Part shown: positions 1 to 7,702 of the stretch, in pieces
Position numbering within the stretch: the stretch's first letter is position 1
Layout: every line of letters begins with the position of its first letter
Virus record (IMG/VR): IMGVR_UViG_3300023192_004300
Span: 1 to 27,105 of that record
Source: a virus
Strand: one strand, 5' to 3'
Length of the DNA: 27,105 nt
Notes under the pieces: generated by a model
Told to the model about the DNA's origin: nothing
Databases searched by the model: none
What the model saw: the letters and a program-made list of their open reading frames with translations, nothing else
Program-made: the position numbers and the translations under genes

Positions 1-19
1 AATTTTAACCCACGATAAA

Positions 20-529
20 ATGGATTTGCCCTCTTCTGCGGAGGCCATTTTGTCAGCTCTTAGGGGAATTTTGGCAAAGCCGTTCGTGCAGAAGGTGGTT
101 TTAGACTCAGAGGGGTTTATGGATGTCTCTTGGTATAGAGCACCAACGGATAGTTTAGAGATTGGACCTGTAGACGAGGACCCGGATGTGACTCTTTCGC
201 GAATAGATCTTCGTGAGTCTAGCTACCAGGAGTCCCCTCCCAAAGAGAACTTAGTGGATTGTTTCACAGAGTTGTCTATTTTGGGGCTTGTCCCGACGCA
301 TCTAATATGCAGCAATGAAAAAGAGTTTAAAAAATGGGTAGGGTTACCACATTTAGTGGTCCTTCCAAAGAGAGCTGAGTTTAGCTACTACTTGGGCTTA
401 AAAATTATTGAATCCGATACCTTGCCGGAGTGTACGGTTGTGTTGGGTGCTGCGAAAGTTTACTCAGATGCTCTTACTGATGTACAGGAAGGCATAAAAC
501 TGATAATGGAGAATTGTAATGACAGTTAA
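20..529 (+). CDS. Hypothetical protein, possibly 5'-truncated by the window
   Basis: 169 residues from ATG at 20; I do not recognise the family. The protein is acidic and has no evident signal peptide, membrane segment or cysteine motif. No SD precedes the ATG, and the frame stays open to the left edge of the window, so the true start may lie upstream. The 3' end overlaps the next gene by 11 bases, which suggests co-transcription and translational coupling. Both this and the next protein have a globular, mixed alpha/beta-looking composition. Confidence 0.7.
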   Translation: MDLPSSAEAILSALRGILAKPFVQKVVLDSEGFMDVSWYRAPTDSLEIGPVDEDPDVTLSRIDLRESSYQESPPKENLVDCFTELSILGLVPTHLICSNEKEFKKWVGLPHLVVLPKRAEFSYYLGLKIIESDTLPECTVVLGAAKVYSDALTDVQEGIKLIMENCNDS

Positions 530-956
530 ATTTCCACCTAATTTTGAAAACCTGCAGCTAGAGTTGAGAGATACGCTGCAGAGGTTAAAATGTTTAGAAG
601 TGGTAGCGATGTCAACTCGCCATGGGGATATGAGATTTCTATGTAAAACATATGATGAGGCAAAGTGGTTTCGAGTGGTGTCATCCTTCTTGGCCCAGGA
701 GGGTAGTTGGTATTCCTTTATAGGGAAAAAATACTTTATCAACAACGGTAAACTTGTGTACGGTTGGGTGTTAATTTTTGAATCAGATGACCTGGAATCC
801 ACTATTACAGACGTCAGGAAGCTGTTTTCGGAAATAGGCGGGGAAGAAAATATAAATGAACTTTCCGAGGAAGAGACCACTATTGAAGTAGACTTGCCGT
901 GGGAGACAAACTATTGGCAGGAGAAGAAACGGTCCAGAGTGAGAACCCTTTCATGA
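519..956 (+). CDS. Hypothetical protein
   Basis: 145 residues; family not recognised. The ATG at 519 follows GGAG at 509-512 with suitable spacing and lies inside the end of the preceding gene. The protein begins MTVKFPPNFENLQ, has a central stretch rich in aromatic residues (EGSWYSFIGKKYF) and an acidic C-terminal half (IGGEENINELSEEE). It is soluble-looking, with no signal peptide or metal motif. The stop TGA at 954-956 overlaps an ATG at 953, the start of a 62-codon open frame that runs antisense into the endolysin gene; I do not call that frame. Confidence 0.75.
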   Translation: MTVKFPPNFENLQLELRDTLQRLKCLEVVAMSTRHGDMRFLCKTYDEAKWFRVVSSFLAQEGSWYSFIGKKYFINNGKLVYGWVLIFESDDLESTITDVRKLFSEIGGEENINELSEEETTIEVDLPWETNYWQEKKRSRVRTLS

Positions 957-1011
957 GCCTGACTGACGTAGATACTGTAATAGCCAGCAAGTTATTGCAG
1001 GTTAATATAGT

Positions 1012-1923
1012 TCACCGACCTGGCAAGCAGGGGAACGTGTTGGGATCGTTTAACGTGTGGCGCAAAGCCGGTATGTTTGGGTCGGGGGACGATATGATGA
1101 AGTTTTGCCCCGTCAATGGCTGCATGGGTGTGATGTGGTAGTGGGCTATGTGCCCTTTAAAAATTTCCGGTTTATCAAGAGCCCGACTAGACTCTGGCGT
1201 CACTAATTCAATACCGAGGTGGCTATTTAAAAACAAAGCCAGCTTTTTTGCAGTTTCAATTTGAGAAGGGTAGTAACCAAGAAAAGGCTTGTGTCGTCTA
1301 CCGTTTGTTACAACTCCCTCAAGAAGAGGCCTGTCGCCCCAACGTGCGTTATAGTAAAGTTGATACTTCGAATAAACGGCGTTTGTTACGTCTATACCTA
1401 TAGAATTCTTGTTCCCCCTGGTCCCAGCATGCCACCCTTTGTGTTTGGTGAAGTCCAAAAACTGGTAGAACCTGCCGTCATTATCTATGCAACCGTGGCT
1501 AGAGATATTTCTCCTAGATAAAACCCTATGGCATGACTTAGCACTAAAACAACAATCCCAATGCCAAACAACTTGTGTGGGCGTAGACCAACGCTTACCG
1601 TGCCCCCGTTTACTTATAAGACTAAGGCCTTCAATATCATTCGGTTGTACTGCGTCAAAGTCCACCGATACGACCTTCCCGCCAATTAGAAGAGAACCTT
1701 TACACTGGTCTTTCCCGTGCTCTCTGGCAAACTCCCTGTTTGCTAAGATTCGACGATGAGTTACCGGTCCCACCTTACCGTCCTGTGCTACACCCGCCTC
1801 TTTCTGAAAGAGTTGAACAGCCTTTGTCACTTCCACCAGCGTAGCTGTTTCCGACAGCCCCACGTCAGAGCGAGTCCAGCCGTATTTTACCATTGAACGC
1901 TTGTTATACTTTTCGGGGTTCAT
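1012..1923 (-). CDS. Endolysin: N-acetylmuramoyl-L-alanine amidase with N-terminal peptidoglycan-binding domain
   Basis: 303 residues. Residues about 28-62 form a peptidoglycan-binding_1-type repeat (AVQLFQKEAG..QDGKVGPVTHRR). Residues about 115-280 are an Amidase_2/PGRP-like catalytic domain: VVWHWD (H121 as first zinc ligand), SSHGCI, GWHAG (H165), the NSIGID signature (174-179) and a late histidine pair at 261/263. The family cleaves the amide bond between MurNAc and L-Ala of the stem peptide. There is no signal peptide, so export would need a holin. The start overlaps the upstream gene's stop by one base (TAATG), and it is the last gene of a four-gene minus-strand operon. The C-terminal DPG-like zinc motif is not typical, so the exact third ligand is uncertain. 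Confidence 0.9.
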   Translation of the reverse strand: MNPEKYNKRSMVKYGWTRSDVGLSETATLVEVTKAVQLFQKEAGVAQDGKVGPVTHRRILANREFAREHGKDQCKGSLLIGGKVVSVDFDAVQPNDIEGLSLISKRGHGKRWSTPTQVVWHWDCCFSAKSCHRVLSRRNISSHGCIDNDGRFYQFLDFTKHKGWHAGTRGNKNSIGIDVTNAVYSKYQLYYNARWGDRPLLEGVVTNGRRHKPFLGYYPSQIETAKKLALFLNSHLGIELVTPESSRALDKPEIFKGHIAHYHITPMQPLTGQNFIISSPDPNIPALRHTLNDPNTFPCLPGR

Positions 1924-2204
1924 TAGTGCACCTCTGCAAAAATCTTATTGAGACCCATAAGAACTCTTCCTGTTTTTCTACACCCCTCACACGTAAACGA
2001 GCCCCAAAGATTCTTTGAAGCAAAACTCAAACACTTATCATAATTGGAACACTCAAAATTTCTCTTTATAAGGCTCACATCTTCAGAAGTTTCAGACTCT
2101 TGTACCTGAAATGGGCCAAATCTATTCTCTAATCCTTTAGCTTTTTCTCTACCTTCTCTGTGAGAATCCCACAAACTTAATTGCTCGTTGACTTTTATAG
2201 CCAT
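1923..2204 (-). CDS. Small protein with four-cysteine zinc-type motif
   Basis: 93 residues; family not recognised. The C-terminal half contains FECSNYDKC followed by GSFTCEGCRKTG, giving two CxxC/CxnC pairs consistent with a structural zinc site. The N-terminal half is charged and looks flexible. It sits between a 68-residue protein and the endolysin, sharing one-base TAATG junctions with both, so translational coupling is likely. Nothing points to a lysis role except its position. Confidence 0.75.
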   Translation of the reverse strand: MAIKVNEQLSLWDSHREGREKAKGLENRFGPFQVQESETSEDVSLIKRNFECSNYDKCLSFASKNLWGSFTCEGCRKTGRVLMGLNKIFAEVH

Positions 2205-2410
2205 TACGTATCCTCGCCTGGTTTATAATAAAAAAGTAAGGAGTCGTGGCCTAATTCTTCTTGGTATGCAGGCTTCACCGAAACTTCTACCGTAACCCCC
2301 TCAGTAAAATTTTCCACCCCATGGTACTCTAACCGCTCCTTGATGACACCTATCATCTCTTCACAGAATTCCATAAAATCTTTCTTGGTGTGCGTATCGG
2401 TCTGAATCAT
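2204..2410 (-). CDS. Small hypothetical protein
   Basis: 68 residues (MIQTDTHTKKDF...), no recognised domain. The sequence alternates charged and hydrophobic residues and predicts as a small alpha/beta protein. The start immediately follows the stop of the MazG-like gene and the stop overlaps the next start by one base, so it belongs to the same minus-strand operon. No membrane segment or cysteines are visible. Confidence 0.7.
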   Translation of the reverse strand: MIQTDTHTKKDFMEFCEEMIGVIKERLEYHGVENFTEGVTVEVSVKPAYQEELGHDSLLFYYKPGEDT

Positions 2411-2722
2411 TTACTGTTCTCCGTCGCTCTGATTATCTTTCTGCTCTAATTGAATACGCCCTAACGATAATAAAGCATAGCCAGCTATGTCTAGCCACGG
2501 GTCCTCCTTAAAAGAGTCATTCCCTGTGGCAATTCTGAACAATTTGTCTAGAACCCGTATAACTGTCAAGGCATCCTTATACTTGGTCTCAGGTATACCG
2601 CCGGGGTACAACACCCTAATGATGTTTTCCGCTTTTGTAAAACTATCTCCGTAAGCTTGCTGTTTATTACAAATTAGCTGGGCAAGGCCTTCAGCTATCA
2701 CGTGGTAGTCAGGTTTCTCCAT
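2411..2722 (-). CDS. MazG-like / DUF1599-type all-alpha NTP pyrophosphohydrolase
   Basis: 103 residues. The pattern KQQAYGDSF (about 20-28), RVLDKLFRIA (56-65) and EDPWLDIAGYALL (73-85) matches the all-alpha NTP-pyrophosphatase fold of small phage MazG/DUF1599 proteins, in which acidic residues bind Mg and (d)NTP is cut to (d)NMP plus PPi. From general knowledge, phages with 2-aminoadenine DNA carry a MazG-family enzyme (MazZ) that supplies dGMP to PurZ. A PurA/PurZ-family gene lies at 13970-15010, so that role is possible but unproven; house-cleaning of nucleotide pools is the alternative. It is the first gene of the minus-strand operon, with SD TAGGAG about 11 bases before the ATG. Confidence 0.8.
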   Translation of the reverse strand: MEKPDYHVIAEGLAQLICNKQQAYGDSFTKAENIIRVLYPGGIPETKYKDALTVIRVLDKLFRIATGNDSFKEDPWLDIAGYALLSLGRIQLEQKDNQSDGEQ

Positions 2723-2874
2723 TTAGCTCAGCTCCTAATCCTACTGTTCAGCGTATATCGTAAGTGTATATCAAATTAAAGTCAACACTACAATTCTTAT
2801 CTTTTTTATGGAATAAAAATATTGGTAACAGTCTGTTGCCAGTACTTTACTCACCCATTAAAGGAAACCTTTTT
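2723..2874. promoter_or_regulatory. Divergent intergenic region with paired GTATATC boxes
   Basis: This region separates the minus-strand MazG-endolysin operon from the plus-strand gene at 2875 and should hold a promoter for each. GTATATC occurs at 2753-2759 and again at 2766-2772, 13 bases apart; read on the minus strand it is GATATAC, which could serve as a -10-like element or an operator upstream of the operon. The same box recurs in pairs at 8716-8741 and singly at 17360-17366, all between genes. No clear -35/-10 pair is seen for the plus-strand gene. Confidence 0.4.
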
Positions 2875-3258
2875 ATGTCAAATAATGGTAAGTCAAATAG
2901 GCCGGATACTCGGTTTAAATTAAAGCTCACAGAACAAAAAGCTGTCGTAGATAGAATTAACGCTTGGGTAGAAGATGAAGGCTACGCGAAAGGAATGCAT
3001 GGATTTTGTGACCATAAATCCGGCCTTCCCAAAATCCCGAATGTTCTTGTCCGTCCTGCATACTGCAACCACTCCGGTTCCTGCACCATAATGATCACTC
3101 CAACTGAGCTTCATGTCGCAGACATTAACAAGCCCTACCATGAGCACACGTGGAGTATCACTTCCTCGGTGCCCTACGGCACTGTAGACGAGCTGAAAGA
3201 ACAACTAGACCCACTGGTCTTCTCAGACTTAGGTATCTGGGTCGCCTCAGAAGGATAA
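2875..3258 (+). CDS. Hypothetical protein
   Basis: 127 residues beginning MSNNGKSNRPDTRF. ATG 2875 is chosen over an in-frame GTG at 2764 because AAAGGA sits 9 bases before it and the 37 extra residues look non-coding. The family is not recognised. The middle has a Cys/His-containing stretch (HGFCDHKSG, YCNHSGSC) and a later PYHEHTW, which could bind metal but matches no motif I know. It stands alone between the divergent promoter region and a terminator, converging on the metallophosphoesterase gene. Confidence 0.75.
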   Translation: MSNNGKSNRPDTRFKLKLTEQKAVVDRINAWVEDEGYAKGMHGFCDHKSGLPKIPNVLVRPAYCNHSGSCTIMITPTELHVADINKPYHEHTWSITSSVPYGTVDELKEQLDPLVFSDLGIWVASEG

Positions 3259-3267
3259 ATAAATATA

Positions 3268-3294
3268 TTGAGGGACTACTGCCCTCAATTTTTT
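3268..3294 (+). terminator. Rho-independent terminator, probably bidirectional
   Basis: TTGAGGG (3268-3274) pairs with CCCTCAA (3282-3288), followed by six T. It ends the gene at 2875-3258. On the minus strand the same hairpin is followed by a T-rich stretch, and the convergent phosphoesterase gene stops at 3293, so it can serve both. Confidence 0.85.
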
Positions 3295-4744
3295 AGCTAG
3301 GTATATTCCCATAGAATATAGCTATAAGCCCGTCATGAATATCGTGCACGTATATAGGGAGTGCCTTGGGTGCCCCCGTATACCCTGCTCTAGCATGCCA
3401 ACGGTCGGGGCCACTTAGACTCGGCAACTGCCTCCGAGTTACCCCGAACGCATTGTCCGTTTCAGTTTTTTCATTATGAAAATGACCTGTGTAGATTGTC
3501 TTAAAATCACACTCTCCCCAACTATCTGATGCCTCTCTTGCCATATGTCCTGCTAACTCTGTCGTCTTACTCACCCCGTCACCGTGTACGAACCCTATGA
3601 GATTATTGCCATAAGTAACGTACTGCCTTGGTGTGTAAGCTCTGTCTACGAAGACATCCTCACAGTCTCTATACAGAGCTTCTAAAGCAAGCATTATGGA
3701 AAGACCCATCATCCTATCATGGTTTCCCGAAAGAAGTACTAAGTGTACATCTGATACTGTGCGGAGGAACTCTACATAATCCTCCATCAATTTTAGGCCA
3801 CCTATCAACATCTCGGCAGGCGTACAATCCGAATCCTGTGCCGTGCCCTTAGTGGTAGTGTTGCTATCATTGTCAATGTGTAAAAAATCACTACCAATAG
3901 GTAAAATTATTTTATCCGGCCTCCCCATTCGACTCATCATGGAAAGAGCCCCGCTAGACGCCTCAAACAAACGCGTCCTGGTTATATCTCTATTATATTG
4001 TTCCCAGTTTTCCCCCGCATCCGAGTACTTACCAAAATGCAGGTCAGACAACCCCACTACCGCAGCATAGGGGCTAGATGCATCTTTAATATCTAACCTC
4101 GGAGGAGGGTACGTATCTCGGTCAGTAGCTTCTATAGCAGCTATTATAGGTCGCAATGTATGCGCTTCGTACTGAGCCCACTTCATGGCGTCTTTTTGTA
4201 TTGCCTTCCACTTATCCCTTTCTATCCTTCTATAGAGGCTAGAAATTCTTAGCTGCTGAGCTTCCTCCGCTAAGGAATCGTCCTGACGTTCGCCCACTTC
4301 CTCTGAAGTAAACGGGAGACTATCGTGGGTAACTCCCATGGCCCGCAGTATCCGTATCATCCACTGCCTAGGTATACCAAATGTGCGAGCACACTCATTC
4401 AGCGAAGCTGGGGAACTATCGAAGGAACTGTAAGCCCTAGTCATATCTCGTATAACCTGGCCAGGAAATACACAAGGCTTCGGTACTCCTGGTAGGGTAA
4501 AAACATAGGTGTCGGTCGTATTATTATGGTAGTAGGACTTGTCGTGTAGGTAAGGGTTACCACCTGACTCCGACTCCTCAGTCATAGCTACTTCACCGGA
4601 GCTTACGGCTTTCGACAGCCTACGAACTTTGGAAGCGTCCTCCAGAGATACACCACACATCCTAGCTATCCTCTGTGTAGATAGTTTTTGGCGGAGTATC
4701 TTTGAGCCAAATCTTTTTGCTAACTCATCAAGTGTGTACTTCAA
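3293..4744 (-). CDS. HTH-containing calcineurin-like metallophosphoesterase
   Basis: 483 residues. The C-terminal half carries the full calcineurin-type two-metal signature: SDLHFGK (D234, H236), GSDFLHID (about 284-291), LSGNHDR (GNHD 340-343), FVHGDG (H387) and TGHFHNEK (GHFH 420-423). The N-terminal 140 residues contain two helix-turn-helix-like segments (STQRIARMCGVSLEDASKV and SLNECARTFGIPRQWMI), so it probably binds nucleic acid; the substrate (DNA, nucleotide or phosphoprotein) cannot be told. The start is TTG at 4744, with AGGAGA about 10 bases upstream and no nearby ATG in frame. A terminator separates it from the gene upstream. Confidence 0.88.
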   Translation of the reverse strand: MKYTLDELAKRFGSKILRQKLSTQRIARMCGVSLEDASKVRRLSKAVSSGEVAMTEESESGGNPYLHDKSYYHNNTTDTYVFTLPGVPKPCVFPGQVIRDMTRAYSSFDSSPASLNECARTFGIPRQWMIRILRAMGVTHDSLPFTSEEVGERQDDSLAEEAQQLRISSLYRRIERDKWKAIQKDAMKWAQYEAHTLRPIIAAIEATDRDTYPPPRLDIKDASSPYAAVVGLSDLHFGKYSDAGENWEQYNRDITRTRLFEASSGALSMMSRMGRPDKIILPIGSDFLHIDNDSNTTTKGTAQDSDCTPAEMLIGGLKLMEDYVEFLRTVSDVHLVLLSGNHDRMMGLSIMLALEALYRDCEDVFVDRAYTPRQYVTYGNNLIGFVHGDGVSKTTELAGHMAREASDSWGECDFKTIYTGHFHNEKTETDNAFGVTRRQLPSLSGPDRWHARAGYTGAPKALPIYVHDIHDGLIAIFYGNIPS

Positions 4745-4763
4745 TATTAAAGTTCTCCTAGGT

Positions 4764-4792
4764 AAAAAAATAGGTGGGACTAACCACCTATT
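4764..4792 (-). terminator. Rho-independent terminator
   Basis: AATAGGTGG (4769-4777) and CCACCTATT (4784-4792) form a perfect 9-bp stem with a 6-base loop. On the minus strand it is followed by seven T (A tract 4764-4770). It ends the minus-strand gene 4800-5666. Confidence 0.9.
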
Positions 4793-4799
4793 CTTTATA

Positions 4800-5666
4800 T
4801 TATGAAGTTAACATGTCAACCGGATCCTGCCCAACGTTCCCCCAAGGTGGAGAAAAGTCCATATCCTTTATCCTCTCGTTGAACCTGAGCATAGTCGCTT
4901 CGAGCCAAGGTTTCAAGGAAGGGTAACATAGGCAGGCCTTAGCAGCATACTTAACTAGATCCCGGTAGTAGTGATAGCTCGACATCTTGTTATACTCAGT
5001 GAGTCTATCATCTACATATGTGAAGTCAGCGATAACTCTGTAAATTTCAGTAGACTGACTGGCTAGGCAATAAGTAATATCTTGAAATGCTCTCCCTAAC
5101 GACCCATGCGATGGAACGTATATTTGTCTAGACGCAGACCTCAATACAAAAATAAACGAAAACGAGCTTATCGACCCGCTATTTTCCCAGAGTTTGAGGG
5201 GACCAGTGGGGCCTATTGGTAAGAACGCGTTCACCTGAACTGTCACCAGTTCCATATTTCTAAGGTCCTCTACTGCCTTTTTGTACGCCCGTACGACTGG
5301 ATTACCGGGTCGACCTCTCTGCTGGTAGTTATAGGCACGTATTCCATAAGAAGTGAAATCCGGCATGACCCCAACCACCGGGAGATTCTTCATATAGTAA
5401 TCTGTGTAGTCTGAGGTCGCAAGGTTATTATCACAGCATGGCAGGTCATACACCGCCTCGTCAAAAAACCAACGCCGCAAAAACCCAGTCATTGCGTACA
5501 CCTGAGCAGACAGCTGGATGGCTGTCGGGACCCCCACAACTTCGTTTACAGTGGAGAAAATTGGATCTTCCCCAATATCGTCTGGTGGATGCCGGTCTCT
5601 AATACTTAAATAAGGTAGAACTTTTTGCTGGAACAAATCAGATTGGAACGGTTGTTCAATAGACAT
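4800..5666 (-). CDS. Hypothetical protein
   Basis: 288 residues; family not recognised. It is rich in Tyr and other aromatic residues (for example DYTDYYMKN, SSYHYYRD) with no signal peptide or catalytic motif I can name. It could be a structural or adsorption protein, but nothing decides this. ATG 5666 follows a strong SD (AGGAGG) with good spacing. A TTGGTATAAGC promoter-like site lies 35 bases upstream at 5701-5711 and a terminator follows directly, so it appears to be a single-gene transcription unit. Confidence 0.8.
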   Translation of the reverse strand: MSIEQPFQSDLFQQKVLPYLSIRDRHPPDDIGEDPIFSTVNEVVGVPTAIQLSAQVYAMTGFLRRWFFDEAVYDLPCCDNNLATSDYTDYYMKNLPVVGVMPDFTSYGIRAYNYQQRGRPGNPVVRAYKKAVEDLRNMELVTVQVNAFLPIGPTGPLKLWENSGSISSFSFIFVLRSASRQIYVPSHGSLGRAFQDITYCLASQSTEIYRVIADFTYVDDRLTEYNKMSSYHYYRDLVKYAAKACLCYPSLKPWLEATMLRFNERIKDMDFSPPWGNVGQDPVDMLTS

Positions 5667-5700
5667 CAGTGCCTCCTAAAGGTAAAAGTGATTCCAAAAA

Positions 5701-5711
5701 GCTTATACCAA
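5701..5711 (-). promoter_or_regulatory. TATAAG-type promoter for the 4800-5666 gene
   Basis: On the minus strand this reads TTGGTATAAGC and starts 35 bases before the ATG. It matches six plus-strand intergenic sites in the window. No -35 hexamer is evident, so it resembles an extended -10 or single-block phage promoter. Confidence 0.6.
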
Positions 5712-5736
5712 TAAAGAGGCAAAAATTACGTAAGTT

Positions 5737-5748
5737 AAGGTATAAGAG
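5737..5748 (+). promoter_or_regulatory. TATAAG-type promoter for the 5799 operon
   Basis: AAGGTATAAGAG lies 50 bases before the ATG at 5799. It is divergent from the minus-strand copy at 5701-5711, making a compact two-way promoter region. It is followed by a weak AGTT/AACT stem and an eight-T run before the SD. Confidence 0.55.
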
Positions 5749-5798
5749 TTTTGCTTAACTAGATAACTTCTAATCTTTTTTTTACTAAGGAGAACATT

Positions 5799-6056
5799 AT
5801 GACGGAAAAATTAAACTACGGTTTCTTGGGGCCTGGGGGGGAACAAGGCACGAAATTATTAGTTGATATAGATAAAGTTCCTTCTGACGACCCACTTGCC
5901 TACGTACATGGTTTCGTGCAGGCATACTCAGGAAGGGAGGTTAATGTAGTAGACGATATGATGGTCCCAGAATACTTAAAAGGACACCAGCATGGTACCA
6001 GCGTAAACAAAGGCAACGAGCCTCTGCCGTTATGGGCCACCGACGAGGCTGGCTAA
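5799..6056 (+). CDS. Hypothetical protein
   Basis: 85 residues; family not recognised. ATG 5799 follows AAGGAG with 7-base spacing. The protein starts MTEKLNYGFLGPGGEQ and has no Cys motif or membrane segment. It is the first gene of a plus-strand run of four closely packed genes reaching 6904, two bases upstream of the next start. Confidence 0.75.
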   Translation: MTEKLNYGFLGPGGEQGTKLLVDIDKVPSDDPLAYVHGFVQAYSGREVNVVDDMMVPEYLKGHQHGTSVNKGNEPLPLWATDEAG

Positions 6057-6057
6057 A

Positions 6058-6390
6058 ATGTTCAATATAGGCTCACAACTAAGCCCTCTGTGGCAACAAC
6101 TAGAAGCTCTTAACAGAAACCTGGGAATTCTAATTTCAAAATCGAACGCAAATAGCTGGTGGTCTAAGAAACTTTGCTACCTCAGCTTTAACGACGGTAC
6201 AGACTCAGGGACAGTAATCGCCCAAATATTCTGCCTAGATAAACTTGGAATAACTTTTAAGGTACTCCACCCACAAACCACTTACTTAACTGAAGGTCAA
6301 ATAGTTTTCATGTCCGAACATGGAAACACCTTCTGTTTCAAAACTCTTAGTGAAGAAGACTACGCCAAGTACGAGGAGGAAGGACAGTGA
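6058..6390 (+). CDS. Hypothetical protein
   Basis: 110 residues; family not recognised. The start ATG is at 6058, right after the preceding stop, with no strong SD of its own, so translation probably depends on coupling. The central part is beta-rich (KLCYLSFNDGTDSGTVIAQI). The 3' end overlaps the next gene by four bases (GTGA). Confidence 0.72.
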   Translation: MFNIGSQLSPLWQQLEALNRNLGILISKSNANSWWSKKLCYLSFNDGTDSGTVIAQIFCLDKLGITFKVLHPQTTYLTEGQIVFMSEHGNTFCFKTLSEEDYAKYEEEGQ

Positions 6391-6641
6391 AATTTAGTGT
6401 AAAGGCCATCCATGAAATAGAGGCTACATACGAAGTCGAAGCCGACTCGCATGACGCAGCCATAGAGAAGCTGTGTGCCTCTGACCCCATCGCAGAATAC
6501 TCACAAGGCACGTTTGGCCCAGATGAATACGACCTTGCTGACAAAGGCATACGAGTCCTGGAAATTTGGATGAACGGACCCGGCCCTAGTGGTCGACAGT
6601 ACACTCGAAGGGATTGGGACGTAGAGGAGGTGACCGAATGA
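6387..6641 (+). CDS. Hypothetical protein (GTG start)
   Basis: 84 residues. The GTG start at 6387 overlaps the upstream stop in a GTGA junction and is preceded by GAGGAAGGA. The first half (KFSVKAIHEIEATYEVEADSH continuing as DAAIEKLC) has the beta-then-helix look of small phage proteins that accumulate over a conserved DA.EK helix, but I cannot name the family. It ends in an ATGA overlap with the next gene. Confidence 0.72.
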   Translation: MKFSVKAIHEIEATYEVEADSHDAAIEKLCASDPIAEYSQGTFGPDEYDLADKGIRVLEIWMNGPGPSGRQYTRRDWDVEEVTE

Positions 6642-6904
6642 GACACATAGAAGTTTCACGGTGGATCAGTGATACCCACTGGTCATGCCCCCACCATGTA
6701 CCATCCGTCCTACTACCAAAAGCAGCACCTGTGTGTTGGATGTACTATTGTGCCTCAAGGAGACCAGATCCAATTTGCGCCGTTCTCACATGCAATAACG
6801 TTTGTAGTTCCAAAAGCAAGTACTGCAGTAGGAAATGCAATAATAAAAATGCCAACTTACGTTACAGGGCTCGCAAAAAAGTTACAGTTCAGCAGGCTTT
6901 GTAG
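6638..6904 (+). CDS. Small zinc-finger-like protein
   Basis: 88 residues from ATG 6638 (ATGA overlap with the preceding stop). The C-terminal part has ICAVLTCNNVC followed by KYCSRKCNNKNANLRYRARKK (C47, C52, C56, C63, C67). This is the YCSxxC...RYRxR pattern of small phage zinc-binding proteins that probably contact nucleic acid. The first 40 residues look less convincing, and the +1 frame over the same bases (MYHPSYYQKQHLCVGCTIV) also looks protein-like, so a frameshift or sequencing error is possible. The 3' end overlaps the convergent protease gene by 23 bases. Confidence 0.55.
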   Translation: MRHIEVSRWISDTHWSCPHHVPSVLLPKAAPVCWMYYCASRRPDPICAVLTCNNVCSSKSKYCSRKCNNKNANLRYRARKKVTVQQAL

Positions 6905-7625
6905 GAACAGGGGGCTTCGACCTTTCAGAAGCCGCTCTCGACTTTACAGATCGAACAATGTCTCTTACAGCTTCGTACGGTGGTGACAAACAGAGATTTT
7001 CAAAATGGACTAGTTTCATGGATACTATCCCCAAAAGGTTCCCAAAACCATCCAAAATAGGACCACCAGAACTACCACCTGTTACGGGTATAGAATACAT
7101 GTCTCTATCTTTACTATCTCTACCAGCATAATAGCCATCAAAAGTTGGGATAAGCCTAGAATTAAAAATTCCTAGTGGGGCCGCTAGATTAAAAACTTTC
7201 TGGCCCATTCTGGGAGGGCTTTCAGACATCCCTATAGTAGGTAGGGCAGTGCCTACTATCTTTAAAATACAAACGTCTACATTATCGTAGATCTTCATCA
7301 CTTCAGCGTCATACTCCGCTCCCCCCAACATGTAGATCGTCATTAAAACTTTAGTGACTTTAACGCCTTTGGGAGGCGGGGGGTAAGAGCACACGTGGCC
7401 TGCTGTAATACCATAAGTATCATAACCATTGGACGCTATTAAAACACCTGAGCCAATCGATACACTTCTACCATCGTGACAGATCTCTTTTAAACACGCC
7501 GTAAATAGTACTTTCTGCTTAACAAGTAAAAAAGACTCCCTGGGCAACCTCTCTTGGATCTTAAGATTCGTCGCGCACGAACCTAAAAATAGGACAGTCA
7601 TGACTGACACTAAAACTCTAAACAT
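6882..7625 (-). CDS. Secreted lipoprotein, trypsin-like serine protease
   Basis: 247 residues from ATG 7623-7625. This start is preferred to one at 7703 because it puts a lipoprotein signal (MFRVLVSVMTVLFLGSC) exactly at the N terminus, with AGGGG upstream. Lipobox cysteine is C17. The trypsin-fold triad is complete: H77 in TAGHVC, D117 in NVDVCIL, S186 in TGGSSGGP. It would be anchored to the host membrane and act outside the cytoplasm; the substrate is unknown. Options are superinfection exclusion, envelope modification or host defence interference. The C terminus is Pro/Lys-rich. It is the only minus-strand gene within a long plus-strand block. Confidence 0.88.
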   Translation of the reverse strand: MFRVLVSVMTVLFLGSCATNLKIQERLPRESFLLVKQKVLFTACLKEICHDGRSVSIGSGVLIASNGYDTYGITAGHVCSYPPPPKGVKVTKVLMTIYMLGGAEYDAEVMKIYDNVDVCILKIVGTALPTIGMSESPPRMGQKVFNLAAPLGIFNSRLIPTFDGYYAGRDSKDRDMYSIPVTGGSSGGPILDGFGNLLGIVSMKLVHFENLCLSPPYEAVRDIVRSVKSRAASERSKPPVPTKPAEL

Positions 7626-7702
7626 TGCTGTTACCCCTAACCCCAGTATGCCTTTTTTGCGACCGGAGTCGGAGTAACTTAAAAATTTAAGGGGAATATT
7701 CA

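Noticed and set aside
464-880. 138-codon minus-strand frame
   Set aside because: Complete antisense overlap with two plus-strand genes that have better starts and composition; its Ser/Phe-rich product looks like a shadow.
899-1141. 80-codon plus-strand frame (or 62 codons from ATG 953, with an ATGA overlap to the preceding gene)
   Set aside because: Over half lies antisense to the well-supported endolysin gene, there is no clear SD and no recognisable protein pattern. The ATGA overlap leaves a small chance that it is real.
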